The notes below the pieces were generated by a model. It had not been told where the DNA came from. It searched no databases and saw only the letters and a program-made list of their open reading frames with translations. A stretch of 64,000 nucleotides of DNA from Methylobrevis albus (GTDB lineage: Bacteria > Pseudomonadota > Alphaproteobacteria > Rhizobiales > Pleomorphomonadaceae), in contig NZ_JADZLT010000052.1 of NCBI RefSeq assembly GCF_015904235.1, positions 124,001-188,000 of the forward strand, read 5' to 3'. Of this stretch, positions 43,686 to 51,259 are shown piece after piece. Within the stretch, counting starts at the first letter, position 1. Every line of letters starts with the position of its first letter. The translations under genes and the position numbers were made by a program.

Positions 43686-44141
43686 TCACGTCCAGGGGCT
43701 GGGATCCAAACGCACGGGAACGACGAGCCGCGCCGCGAGGGCCGCCTCGGTGACCAGGGCGAGCAGGAACCCCACCGGGCCGAACAGGAAAGTCGCGAGC
43801 AGGATCGGCGCCTGTATGAGGCGGCCGATGCCGGCCCTCTCCATCCGGGTCGCCAGCAGCGCGCCGATCGCGAGGTCAAAGGCGAGATAGTGCACCCAGC
43901 CCGCGAGCAAGACCCAGTCGGATGAAAAGAGCTGCCGCACCTCGGCGAGACTGCCGTAGCCGCCGCCGGGTTCGGCGAAATGGCGCAGCACCAGAACCGC
44001 ATAGAGCCCCGACAGGCCGAGCGGGATCACGAGTTGGGGCAGCGTGTTCAGCCACCGGAAACGGCGCGGGCCGAGGATCAAGATCGCCCAGCCGAGCAAC
44101 GTCGGCGGACCCGTCATGGCGAAGACCTGTTCCGGCGTCAT
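43686..44141 (-). CDS. ABA4-like (DUF4281) membrane protein
   Basis: 151 residues with four membrane helices. Matches the ABA4-like family: PTLLGWAILILGPRR, LSGLYAVLVLRHFAEPGGG, FSSDWVLLAGWVHYLAFDLAIGAL and ILLATFLFGPVGFLLALVT. The plant ABA4 acts in xanthophyll (neoxanthin) synthesis; the bacterial function is not known. The ATG at 44141 was chosen since upstream sequence is basic and unlike the family. Overlapping expression with the downstream membrane protein. Confidence 0.82.
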   Translation of the reverse strand: MTPEQVFAMTGPPTLLGWAILILGPRRFRWLNTLPQLVIPLGLSGLYAVLVLRHFAEPGGGYGSLAEVRQLFSSDWVLLAGWVHYLAFDLAIGALLATRMERAGIGRLIQAPILLATFLFGPVGFLLALVTEAALAARLVVPVRLDPSPWT

Positions 44142-44291
44142 GATCGCTCCCGACGAAGGCCGCTGCGCACCCAGTGGTGTGCCGATTCGCCCGCGCTGTC
44201 GCGGCCGCGGCCGGCGGATGGCCGGCAACGCACCGGCATTTTTGGCGAGCTGCGCCGCCCGAGACGCGGTGAGGTCTGCCCGGCGGTACGA

Positions 44292-44882
44292 CTAGTCGCG
44301 CAGCAACCCCCGCGCCATCGCCTTGAACGCCTCGATCGCACGGGGCAGCGCGGCTTGCGGGTCGGCGCTGGCCGCAACCCAGAGCGCCGCGTTGAGCGCT
44401 GCGCCGTTGAGCAGGCGTGCCGCCACCTCGATGTCGACCGGCCGCAGGCGATCCTGCGCGGCGAGGGCCGACAAGGCCTGACGGGTTTCCTCGAGGCAGG
44501 CGCTCTGGCTCGGCCACTGCGAGGGATCGCCGAGGAAGGCGGGGCCGTCGAGCAGCACGATGCGCTGCACCTCCGGGTCGAGCGCGAGCTCGATGTAGGC
44601 CGCACCTTCGGCTTCCAATGCGTCCCAGGTGTTTGCGGCGGCTGCCGCGGCCTGCCGTGCCTTCGCCGCCATCTCGCCGTCGAGCTCGGCGACTACGGCC
44701 GCGAGCAGGCCCTTCTTGTCGCCGAAGTTGTGATAGAGCGCGCCGCGCGTCAGGCCGACGGCGGCGGTGAGGTCGTCCATCGAGGCCTCGGCAAAGCCCT
44801 TTTCCATGAAGGCCTTGCGGCCGGCCGCAATCAGCTTGGCGCGCGTGTCTTCCATCATCGCGGCGCGCGTTCTGACGGCCAT
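44292..44882 (-). CDS. TetR/AcrR family transcriptional regulator
   Basis: 196 residues. Helix-turn-helix: KLIAAGRKAFMEKGFAEASM, DDLTAAVGLTRGALYHNFGDKKGLL; the ligand domain ends EAFKAMARGLLRD. The ATG at 44882 follows the operator pair. It is divergent from ridA and likely represses both genes through two CATACG-3-CGTATG sites between them; ligand unknown. Confidence 0.88.
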   Translation of the reverse strand: MAVRTRAAMMEDTRAKLIAAGRKAFMEKGFAEASMDDLTAAVGLTRGALYHNFGDKKGLLAAVVAELDGEMAAKARQAAAAAANTWDALEAEGAAYIELALDPEVQRIVLLDGPAFLGDPSQWPSQSACLEETRQALSALAAQDRLRPVDIEVAARLLNGAALNAALWVAASADPQAALPRAIEAFKAMARGLLRD

Positions 44883-44922
44883 CCCGATCCCCGAGCCTTG
44901 AAACAACGACCGGCCCTGTTGA

Positions 44923-44937
44923 CATACGAGGCGTATG
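44923..44937. promoter_or_regulatory. TetR operator, copy 1 (CATACG-N3-CGTATG)
   Basis: A perfect 6-bp inverted repeat around 3 nt, 41 nt upstream of the TetR start. A second copy follows 27 nt on. Confidence 0.75.
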
Positions 44938-44949
44938 CGAGCCATCTTG

Positions 44950-44964
44950 CATACGTAACGTATA
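44950..44964. promoter_or_regulatory. TetR operator, copy 2 (CATACG-N3-CGTATA)
   Basis: Same pattern as copy 1 with one mismatch in the right arm, 52 nt upstream of the ridA start. Confidence 0.7.
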
Positions 44965-45015
44965 TGAGTTGCCGCCGCCTGTGAAGGGGCGGGGCGCGCC
45001 GCTGAGGATCGAGAC

Positions 45016-45414
45016 ATGACCCATCGAGAAGCCGTTTTTCCCCCCGACCGGACTGCGCTCTACGAGGCGCACCGCTATTCCGCCGCCATCCGGTCCGGCG
45101 ACCTCGTGTTTGTCTCCGGCCAGGTCGGCAGCCGGGCCGACGGGAGCCCGGAGCCCGAGTACCAGACCCAGGTCCGGCAGGCCTTCGCCAATCTGAAGGC
45201 GACACTCGCGGCGGCCGGCTGCACGATCGACGACATCGTCGACGTCACCAGCTTCCACACCGACCCGGAGCGGCAGTTCGAGCCGTTCATGGCGATCAAG
45301 GACGAAGTGTTCCCGCAGGCGCCCTATCCGAACTGGACCGCGATCGGCGTCAACTGGCTGGCGGGTTTCGACTTCGAGATCAAGGTGATCGCCCGCGTTC
45401 CTGAGGCGACGTGA
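45016..45414 (+). CDS. RidA family protein
   Basis: 132 residues of the RidA/YjgF/UK114 fold, enzymes that deaminate reactive enamine/imine intermediates (often 2-aminoacrylate). Seen: YSAAIRSGDLVFVSGQVG, QVRQAFANLKATLAAAG, DIVDVTSFHTDP and the C-terminal EIKVIARVPEAT. The usual catalytic Arg region reads NWTAIGVNWLAG, without the canonical Arg, so the substrate may differ. GAGGA lies 8 nt before the ATG. Expression is probably controlled by the divergent TetR. Confidence 0.88.
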   Translation: MTHREAVFPPDRTALYEAHRYSAAIRSGDLVFVSGQVGSRADGSPEPEYQTQVRQAFANLKATLAAAGCTIDDIVDVTSFHTDPERQFEPFMAIKDEVFPQAPYPNWTAIGVNWLAGFDFEIKVIARVPEAT

Positions 45415-45552
45415 GAGCCGAGATACCAAGCGACGGAGGGTGGCTGGGGAGCAGCCATCCGGGCACGCCGTGTCAAAAGCGCGGCACCACCTTGCGGCCG
45501 CCGCCGCGCCCCGCCGGACGCCGCAGCAAAGCGCGTCGCCGAACGACGTCGC

Positions 45553-45578
45553 GGAACCTTTCCGCCGGCGCCACCGTT
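45553..45578 (+). promoter_or_regulatory. General stress (sigma-EcfG type) promoter of the PPOX-family gene
   Basis: GGAAC, 17 nt, CGTT: an exact match to the alphaproteobacterial EcfG promoter consensus. The expected transcript start near 45585 leaves about 25 nt to the start codon at 45611. Confidence 0.75.
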
Positions 45579-45610
45579 TCCTCGTCACATCCACAACGAG
45601 GACATTTCCG

Positions 45611-46114
45611 ATGGCGCGCGAAGAACAGACGAGCAAGACCCCCGAGGAACTGGTCGACCGGGCCTGGGAACTCGCCAAGGACATCAAGATCGCGATGTTC
45701 AACACCTGGAACGGCAAGGTGCTGCATTCGCGGCCGATGGATGCCTCGGTCGAGCGCGACAATGGCGCGGTGTACTTCCTGACCGACGTCGACAGCTACA
45801 AGGTCGACGAGCTCGCCGAGCACCCGCAGGCGACCCTCGCCTTTGCCAACGCGAGTTCCTATAAGTTCGTCACGATGACCGGCCGCGCCGCGGTGTCCAA
45901 CGACCGCGCGAAGATCAAGGAGATCTTCACGCCGGACACCAAGGCGTGGTGGGATTCGGAAGATGATCCGCGCATCCGTCTGATCACGTTCACCCCGGAC
46001 GATGCGGAAATCTGGGATAGCCCCGGCGTGATCGTCTCCAGCGTCAAGATGCTGGCGGCGGCCGTGACGGGCGCCAAGCCGAAGTTCGGCGACCACGCCA
46101 AGGTCGCGATTTGA
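45611..46114 (+). CDS. Pyridoxamine 5'-phosphate oxidase family protein (general stress protein 26 type)
   Basis: 167 residues of the FMN-binding split-barrel family: AWELAKDIKIAMFNTWNGKVLHSRPM, AVYFLTDVDSYKVDEL, TLAFANASSYKFVTMTGRAAV, WDSEDDPRIRLITFTPDDAEIWDSPG. Such proteins bind flavin or heme and accumulate in stress; a true PNPOx role is unlikely without the pyridoxal-binding residues. The ATG at 45611 was chosen over in-frame upstream codons. It is preceded by an EcfG promoter and followed by a hairpin terminator. Confidence 0.88.
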   Translation: MAREEQTSKTPEELVDRAWELAKDIKIAMFNTWNGKVLHSRPMDASVERDNGAVYFLTDVDSYKVDELAEHPQATLAFANASSYKFVTMTGRAAVSNDRAKIKEIFTPDTKAWWDSEDDPRIRLITFTPDDAEIWDSPGVIVSSVKMLAAAVTGAKPKFGDHAKVAI

Positions 46115-46169
46115 GCCGACGCGGCAGATCGAGCAGTTACATCGCTCGCAAGCGCGTGAGCCCGACGAT

Positions 46170-46197
46170 CGGCCGCCCCCGGAAACGGGGGCGGCCG
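46170..46197. terminator. Bidirectional terminator between the PPOX and SDR genes
   Basis: Perfect 12-bp stem CGGCCGCCCCCG with its complement around a GAAA loop. No T-run; it sits 55 nt after the first gene's stop and 50 nt past the converging SDR gene. Confidence 0.6.
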
Positions 46198-46246
46198 CTG
46201 TGCGTTGGCCGCAAACTGCGGGGAAGCGCTGCGCGAGGAGCCGCGT

Positions 46247-47002
46247 TCAGATCTGGAAGCCGCCGGCGACGTCGATGGCACTGCCGGTGATGTAGCCGGC
46301 GTTCGGCCCCGCGAGGAAGACGACGAGGGCCGCGACCTCCTCGAGCGTCGCGATGCGGCGGATGGCGTGCAGGTCCATGATCGCGGGGGGCAGGTTGTCG
46401 CGCACCGCGGCCGCCATGTCGGTCGGCATGATGCCGGGCTGGACGACATTGACGGTGATGTTGCGGCCCCCAAGATCGCGGGCGATGCCCTTCGCATAGC
46501 CGGCGATCGCGAATTTCGTCGCCGCATAGTCGGCGACGCCGGCGAACGGGACCCGGCTGCCGAGCCCGGAGCCGATGAAGATGATCCGGCTGCCATCCGG
46601 CAACACTTTGGCCGCTGCCCGCGTCGTGGCGACCGCCCCCGACACGTTGATCTGCCACTGCTGGTCGAGGCCGACGGTGTCGTGTTGCGGATCGTCCACT
46701 TTGCGGCCCTGAACGGCGATCGCGGCATTGTTGATGAGGATGTCGAGCCGGCCGAAGTGGCCGATGACCGCGTCGACGAGGGAGCTCGCCGCCGCCGTGT
46801 CCGCCTGATCGTTGCGGATTGCCACCGCCCGCACGCCCTTCGCCTTCAGCTTTGCCACGACGGCCTCCGCCTTGTCGGCCGACGCGACGTAGCTGATCGC
46901 GACGTCGGCGCCCTGATCGGCCAGCGCTTCGGCGATGGCCGCGCCGAGCCCGCGCGAGCCGCCGGTGACGAGGGCGACCTGGCCCTGCAATGTGTTCGAC
47001 AT
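46247..47002 (-). CDS. SDR family oxidoreductase
   Basis: A 251-residue short-chain dehydrogenase/reductase: cofactor motif TGGSRGLG at 13-20, LINNAA, catalytic YAATK with Ser in FIGSGLGS, and the family's C-terminal VVFLAGPNAGYITGSAIDVAGG. Likely NADP(H), small alcohol/carbonyl substrate unknown. AAGGAAAA precedes the start. It is divergent from a TetR gene with two palindromes between, so it is probably the regulator's target. Confidence 0.92.
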   Translation of the reverse strand: MSNTLQGQVALVTGGSRGLGAAIAEALADQGADVAISYVASADKAEAVVAKLKAKGVRAVAIRNDQADTAAASSLVDAVIGHFGRLDILINNAAIAVQGRKVDDPQHDTVGLDQQWQINVSGAVATTRAAAKVLPDGSRIIFIGSGLGSRVPFAGVADYAATKFAIAGYAKGIARDLGGRNITVNVVQPGIMPTDMAAAVRDNLPPAIMDLHAIRRIATLEEVAALVVFLAGPNAGYITGSAIDVAGGFQI

Positions 47003-47063
47003 GAGTTTTTCCTTGCAGCCTGTGGCGTCCCCGCCGCCGGTGCCGGGGGAGGCGCGCCGTTAA

Positions 47064-47079
47064 CGTAACGATCATTACG
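47064..47079. promoter_or_regulatory. TetR operator, copy 1 (near SDR)
   Basis: CGTAACGATCATTACG, a 16-bp near-perfect palindrome, 62 nt upstream of the SDR start and 95 nt from the TetR start. Confidence 0.65.
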
Positions 47080-47124
47080 ATAACGCTAGGTATGAAATGT
47101 GGACAGCGCCTGTCAAGCGGTTTA

Positions 47125-47138
47125 ATAATGGTCGTTAT
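47125..47138. promoter_or_regulatory. TetR operator, copy 2 (near TetR)
   Basis: ATAATGGTCGTTAT, a near-palindrome 36 nt upstream of the TetR start. The sequence TCGTTATGAAA at 47132-47142 also occurs in the operator at 33248. Confidence 0.6.
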
Positions 47139-47173
47139 GAAAATGCGGATCTGACGAGGAATGGGCCGGACGG

Positions 47174-47797
47174 ATGGGTCGCCATCGTGAATTCGACGTG
47201 GAGAAGGTGCTCGACGCGGCGCTATGCGTGTTCTGGCGCAAGGGCTACGAGGGGGCGTCCTACGCCGACCTGACGGAGGCGGCGGGTGTCGAGCGGCCGG
47301 CGCTCTATTCGGCGTTCGGCAACAAGGAGGCGCTCTTCCGCCGGGCGCTGGTGCGCTACTACGAGCGTTATCTCGACTATCTGCCCGAGGCGCTGGCGCT
47401 GCCGACCTCGCGCGCGGTCGCGGCGCATCTCTTCGATCGTGCGATCGACCTCAACACGCGCTATCCCGAGCACACCGGCTGTCTCGGCATCAACGGCGCG
47501 CTGGCGGGCTCGGACGAGTCGGAGCCGGTGCGCCTCGCGCTGGTCGAGGCGCGCGCCGACGGCGAAGCGCAGATCCGGCAGCGCTTCGAACGTGCACAGG
47601 CCGAGGGTGATCTGCCGGAGACGGTGAAGCCCGCGGTGCTCGCCGCCTTCGTGATGGCCGTGCTGCACGGCATGGCGGTGCAGGCGAAAGCCGGCTTCGA
47701 TCGCGACACGCTGCGCGCCGTCGCCGAACAGGCGCTCTCGACCTGGCCGTCCGGTCGGGCGACCGCGCCGGATCTGGCCGTGGAAGCGATGGGCTGA
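47174..47797 (+). CDS. TetR/AcrR family transcriptional regulator
   Basis: 207 residues. Helix-turn-helix FDVEKVLDAALCVFWRKGYE, ADLTEAAGVERPALYSAFGNKEALF; C-terminal part AFVMAVLHGMAVQAKAGFDRD. Closely related in the DNA-binding part to the regulator at 33320. It is divergent from the SDR gene and likely represses it and itself. Confidence 0.88.
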   Translation: MGRHREFDVEKVLDAALCVFWRKGYEGASYADLTEAAGVERPALYSAFGNKEALFRRALVRYYERYLDYLPEALALPTSRAVAAHLFDRAIDLNTRYPEHTGCLGINGALAGSDESEPVRLALVEARADGEAQIRQRFERAQAEGDLPETVKPAVLAAFVMAVLHGMAVQAKAGFDRDTLRAVAEQALSTWPSGRATAPDLAVEAMG

Positions 47798-47898
47798 TTG
47801 CCGGGGCGCTGCGGCCTTTGGCTGATCTCGGCGAGACGGCCACCGCGAGGTGGGGACTAGCTGTCCGGTCCAAGAGCGGCAACCGCCGGCGCGCCCGG

Positions 47899-48028
47899 CC
47901 TCGCCCTTCGAGACGGCCCTTTGGGCCTCCTCAGGATGAGGCCTCCGCGATTTTCTCCAGTTTCCCAAGTACTTGCCCTTTTTCCTCATCCTGAGGAAGC
48001 CGCGCAGCGGCTGTCTCGAAGGGCGAGG
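47899..48028. repeat. Palindromic intergenic repeat, copy 1
   Basis: 130 bp between TetR and the Atu4866 gene. Outer arms CCTCGCCCTTCGAGAC and GTCTCGAAGGGCGAGG, inner arms TCCTCAGGATGAGG and CCTCATCCTGAGGA, with short hairpins in between. A second, inverted copy is at 53499. Repeats of this type are widespread in Rhizobiales genomes. No gene lies in 47798-48096. Confidence 0.85.
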
Positions 48029-48096
48029 GAAAAGCCGAGGCGTCACCCCGCGGTCACGAAGTCTGACCGCCGTTGACCGCGGGCCCAGCCGCCAGG

Positions 48097-48429
48097 TCAG
48101 GGACCTGCAGGCGCCGGACGGCGGCGCAGGATCATGCCGCCGTGGTGCAGGGTGTCGTCGTCGACGAAGTCGCCGTCGGCGGTGAAGCCAGTGTCGTCCC
48201 AGTATTCGATATGGGTTCCGGTGACCTCGTAGCGCCCCTCATAGGCGGCCTCGCGCGTGCCGCGCGCCTCGACGTAGCGGCCGTTCGGCAGAAGTTCGTG
48301 GCGGACGCGGTTGTCGTCGGTGACCCACATGCCGGCATAGGGGTGGCTCGTCTGCACTTCGGGCTCCTGGGCGTGGGCGGGTTGGGAAAGAAGAGTGGCG
48401 GTCATCAGGACCGCGAAGGCATGCCGCAT
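48097..48429 (-). CDS. Atu4866 domain protein, secreted
   Basis: 110 residues. Signal peptide MRHAFAVLMTATLLSQPAHA, then the Atu4866 domain: YAGMWVTDDNRVRHELLPNGRY, EARGTREAAYEGRYEVTGTHIEYWDDTGF and LHHGGMILRR. Function unknown; periplasmic or secreted. AAGGAG is 6 nt before the ATG. Confidence 0.88.
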   Translation of the reverse strand: MRHAFAVLMTATLLSQPAHAQEPEVQTSHPYAGMWVTDDNRVRHELLPNGRYVEARGTREAAYEGRYEVTGTHIEYWDDTGFTADGDFVDDDTLHHGGMILRRRPAPAGP

Positions 48430-48555
48430 GATCGGCTCCTTGCGATTTGAGGCTGATTTCAGTGCTCAGCGCCGGGCACGGGGCCGGGCACGGGGCCGGG
48501 TCGGTCGCCTCGCCAGCCGGGAAGCGACCCACGGCCCCGCGCCCGGGAGGCCCGG

Positions 48556-49107
48556 TCAGTCCGTCCGCGGCTCGTTGTTCTCAACGACCTGCTGATAGGC
48601 GGCGAGGTCGAGAAAGGCCTCGGCCTCGACGACGACGCCATCGTCCATCCGGAAGATCCAGACGAACTGGTTGCGATAGGGCGCGCCCGAGGTCGTCGTG
48701 GCGGCGCCGTCGAAGCGGACGATGACGGTGTCGCCGTCGGCGAAGATGTCGTGCACCTCCGGCACGATCGGGGTCGAAAGACGGGTGACCAGCGGCGCGG
48801 AGGCGCGGCTGACAAAGTCGTCGAGGCCGCGGTAGGTGCCGGCGACCGGGCCGGAGCCGTGGATCGTCCACACCACGTCGGGCGCGAGCAGGTCGGCGAA
48901 GACGTTGCCTCCGGCCTGCCAGGCCTCGAACGCGGCTCGAACGGTGGCCGTGTTCTGCGTCTCCATGATCAGGTTCCGGTTCTCGACGCGAGGGTCCGGC
49001 GCGGGGGTGCCGGCATGAGCCGGACCGAGGCCAGCGGCGAAAACAGATGCCAGCAGCATGGCGCGGCCGGCGGCGGCGAGGCGGTGGGTCGTCGTGGCAA
49101 GGCGCAT
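48556..49107 (-). CDS. Exported SnoaL/NTF2-like protein
   Basis: 183 residues. Signal peptide MRLATTTHRLAAAGRAMLLAS, then an NTF2-like cone fold: TQNTATVRAAFEAWQAGGN, FADLLAPDVVWTIHGSGPVAGTYRG, VIVRFDGAATTTSGAPYRNQFVWIFRMDDG. Typical of small-molecule-binding or isomerase-type proteins; ligand unknown. The start at 49107 excludes the neighbouring reductase frame. Probably follows the aldo/keto reductase in one transcript. Confidence 0.82.
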   Translation of the reverse strand: MRLATTTHRLAAAGRAMLLASVFAAGLGPAHAGTPAPDPRVENRNLIMETQNTATVRAAFEAWQAGGNVFADLLAPDVVWTIHGSGPVAGTYRGLDDFVSRASAPLVTRLSTPIVPEVHDIFADGDTVIVRFDGAATTTSGAPYRNQFVWIFRMDDGVVVEAEAFLDLAAYQQVVENNEPRTD

Positions 49108-49190
49108 GGTGTCGTGTCCTTCCTGGGTTCGGGACAGGGCGAGGTCGGCATCGAGTCCGCCGACCTTTCGGGATGGCCGTCGCCGTGCCA

Positions 49191-50249
49191 TCAGGCGCGG
49201 CGGGCCACGGTCGTTCCGCCGAAGATCAGCTGCTGCACCAGCGGCCGGTCGACGAAACGGGCCGGGAAAATCGGATCGGGGGCGCTCACCGCGTCGAGGC
49301 GCGCGCGCTGCGCCGGGCTGAGCTCGACGTCGAGCGCGCCGAGGTTTTCCTCCGCCTGCGCGGTGGTGCGGGCGCCGATGATCGGCGAGACAACGGCCGG
49401 GTGAAGCAGCGTCCAGGCGAGCGCCACCTGGCTCGGCGTCGCTCCGATCTCCCCGGCGACGGCGCGCACTTCCTCGGCGATCTCGATCGATCGCGCGTTG
49501 AGATGGCCGGAGGCGGCGATGACGCCCTTGCGGCTCGGCGAGACGGCCGCCTCGCGGGAGTCCACGACATCCGCCCTTGAATACTTGCCGGCGAGCACGC
49601 CGCCACCGAGCGGCGACCACGGCAGCACGCCGAGCCCGAGGGCCTCCGCCATCGGCATCAGCTCGTGCTCGGTGGTGCGCTCGACGAGGCTGTACTCGAT
49701 CTGCAGCGCGACGAAGGGCGACAGGCCACGGAGATCTGCCAGTGTCTGCATCTCGGCGACCCGCCAGGCCGGCGTGTTGCAGATGCCGGGATAGAGGATC
49801 TTGCCGGCGCGGACGAGATCGTCGAGCGCGCGCATCACCTCGTCCGGCCGGGTCGTCATGTCGAAGGCGTGCAGGTACAGGAGGTCGAGGCGGTCGGTGG
49901 CGAGCTGGCGCAGGCTCTGCTCGACGGAGCGCACGATGTTGAGCCGGTGATTGCCGCCGGAATTCGGGTTGCCGGGATCGCGCGCCATGGTGAACTTCGT
50001 CGCGATGACCAGCTTCTCGCGCTTGTCGGAGATGAACTCGCCGAGAAAGCGTTCGGCGGCGCCGTTGGTGTAGTTCACCGCGGAGTCGGTGAAATTGCCG
50101 CCGCGGTCGACGTAGAGATCGAAGATACGGCGTGCTTCGGTGCTGTCGGCACCCCAGCCCCAGTCGGAGCCGAACGTCATGGTGCCGAGGCTGAGCGGCG
50201 AAACACGCAGGCCCGAGCGGCCGAGAAGCCTGTAGTCGTCGAGTTTCAT
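49191..50249 (-). CDS. Aldo/keto reductase (second copy)
   Basis: 352 residues, layout as in the copy at 32164: YRLLGRSGLRVSPLSLGTMTFG, NFTDSAVNYTNGAAERF with Asp and Tyr, VIATKFTM with Lys, LLYLHAFDMTTRP with His, and VALAWTLLHPAVVSPIIGAR. The protein is divergent from the LysR gene at 50351, so LysR control is likely. Confidence 0.9.
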   Translation of the reverse strand: MKLDDYRLLGRSGLRVSPLSLGTMTFGSDWGWGADSTEARRIFDLYVDRGGNFTDSAVNYTNGAAERFLGEFISDKREKLVIATKFTMARDPGNPNSGGNHRLNIVRSVEQSLRQLATDRLDLLYLHAFDMTTRPDEVMRALDDLVRAGKILYPGICNTPAWRVAEMQTLADLRGLSPFVALQIEYSLVERTTEHELMPMAEALGLGVLPWSPLGGGVLAGKYSRADVVDSREAAVSPSRKGVIAASGHLNARSIEIAEEVRAVAGEIGATPSQVALAWTLLHPAVVSPIIGARTTAQAEENLGALDVELSPAQRARLDAVSAPDPIFPARFVDRPLVQQLIFGGTTVARRA

Positions 50250-50350
50250 CTTGGCTGTCCTTCGCTGTTTTCACTGCAACGAAGGTAGGGACAGGGTAAC
50301 TGGCGGACAATTTGCCCAGTGCTGACCACGCTGGTAAGCTCGGATTACCA

Positions 50351-51241
50351 ATGGCAGTCGATCTCACCGGCCTTTCCGTCTTCCTCGCCGTCGCCGAGGC
50401 GCGCAGCTTTCGTGGCGCGGCGGAGCGGCTCGGCGTGACGCGCCCGGCGGTGAGCCTGGCGATCCGGCGGCTCGAGGACCGGCTCGGCGTCGCGCTGGTG
50501 CAGCGCACGACGCGCAGTGTCAGCCTGACGGAGGCGGGCGAGCAGCTCTATCAGCGTGTGGCGCCGGCGATCTCGGAGGTCGGGCTGGCGCTGGAGGCCA
50601 CCGCCGACCGCGATCTCGCGCCGAGCGGCCTGCTGCGGCTGGCCGTGTCCTCGATCGCGGAGCGGTTCATCTCGGGGCCGCTGCTCGCGGGCTTTGCCGA
50701 CGCCAACCCGGCGGTCACGATCGACGTGACCGTCACCGACGAGGAGTTCGACATCGTCGCGGAGGGCTATGACGCCGGGGTGCGGCTCGGGGAGGTGATC
50801 GACCAGGACATGATCGCGGTGCCGGTCTCCGGCGACCAGCGTCACGCGGCCTATGCGGCACCGTCCTACGTCGCGCGCTTCGGCGCGCCGGCGCACCCGT
50901 CCGAGCTCGCGCGGCACCGCTGCATCGGCTGGCGCCCGGCGCCGCACACGGCGCCCTATCGCTGGGAGTTCGGTGAGGACGGGCGAGACTACGACGTCGC
51001 GGTCGATCCGCAGATCACCACCAACGACATGTGGCTGATGATCCGCACGGCCGTTGCCGGCGGCGGCATCACCTTCGGCCTGCAGGAGACCTTCCGGCCC
51101 TATGTCGAGAGGGGCGAGCTGGTGCCGCTGCTCGAGGACTACTGCCCGCCGTTCGCCGGCTTCTTCCTCTATTTCCCCAACCGCCGCAACCTCGCCCCGA
51201 AGCTGCGGGCCCTCGTCGAGCATGCGCGGCGGTGGCGCTAG
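50351..51241 (+). CDS. LysR family transcriptional regulator
   Basis: 296 residues. Winged helix-turn-helix: FLAVAEARSFRGAAERLGVTRPAVS, then AIRRLEDRLGVALVQRTTRSVSLTEAG. Substrate-binding domain from about residue 90 (GLLRLAVSSIAERFISGPLL, GYDAGVRLGEVIDQDMIAV). The ATG at 50351 precedes homology; a start 39 nt upstream is less likely. Divergent from the aldo/keto reductase, 101 nt apart. A close relative sits at 54553. Confidence 0.9.
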   Translation: MAVDLTGLSVFLAVAEARSFRGAAERLGVTRPAVSLAIRRLEDRLGVALVQRTTRSVSLTEAGEQLYQRVAPAISEVGLALEATADRDLAPSGLLRLAVSSIAERFISGPLLAGFADANPAVTIDVTVTDEEFDIVAEGYDAGVRLGEVIDQDMIAVPVSGDQRHAAYAAPSYVARFGAPAHPSELARHRCIGWRPAPHTAPYRWEFGEDGRDYDVAVDPQITTNDMWLMIRTAVAGGGITFGLQETFRPYVERGELVPLLEDYCPPFAGFFLYFPNRRNLAPKLRALVEHARRWR

Positions 51242-51259
51242 TGGAGGCGACCACCGCCG

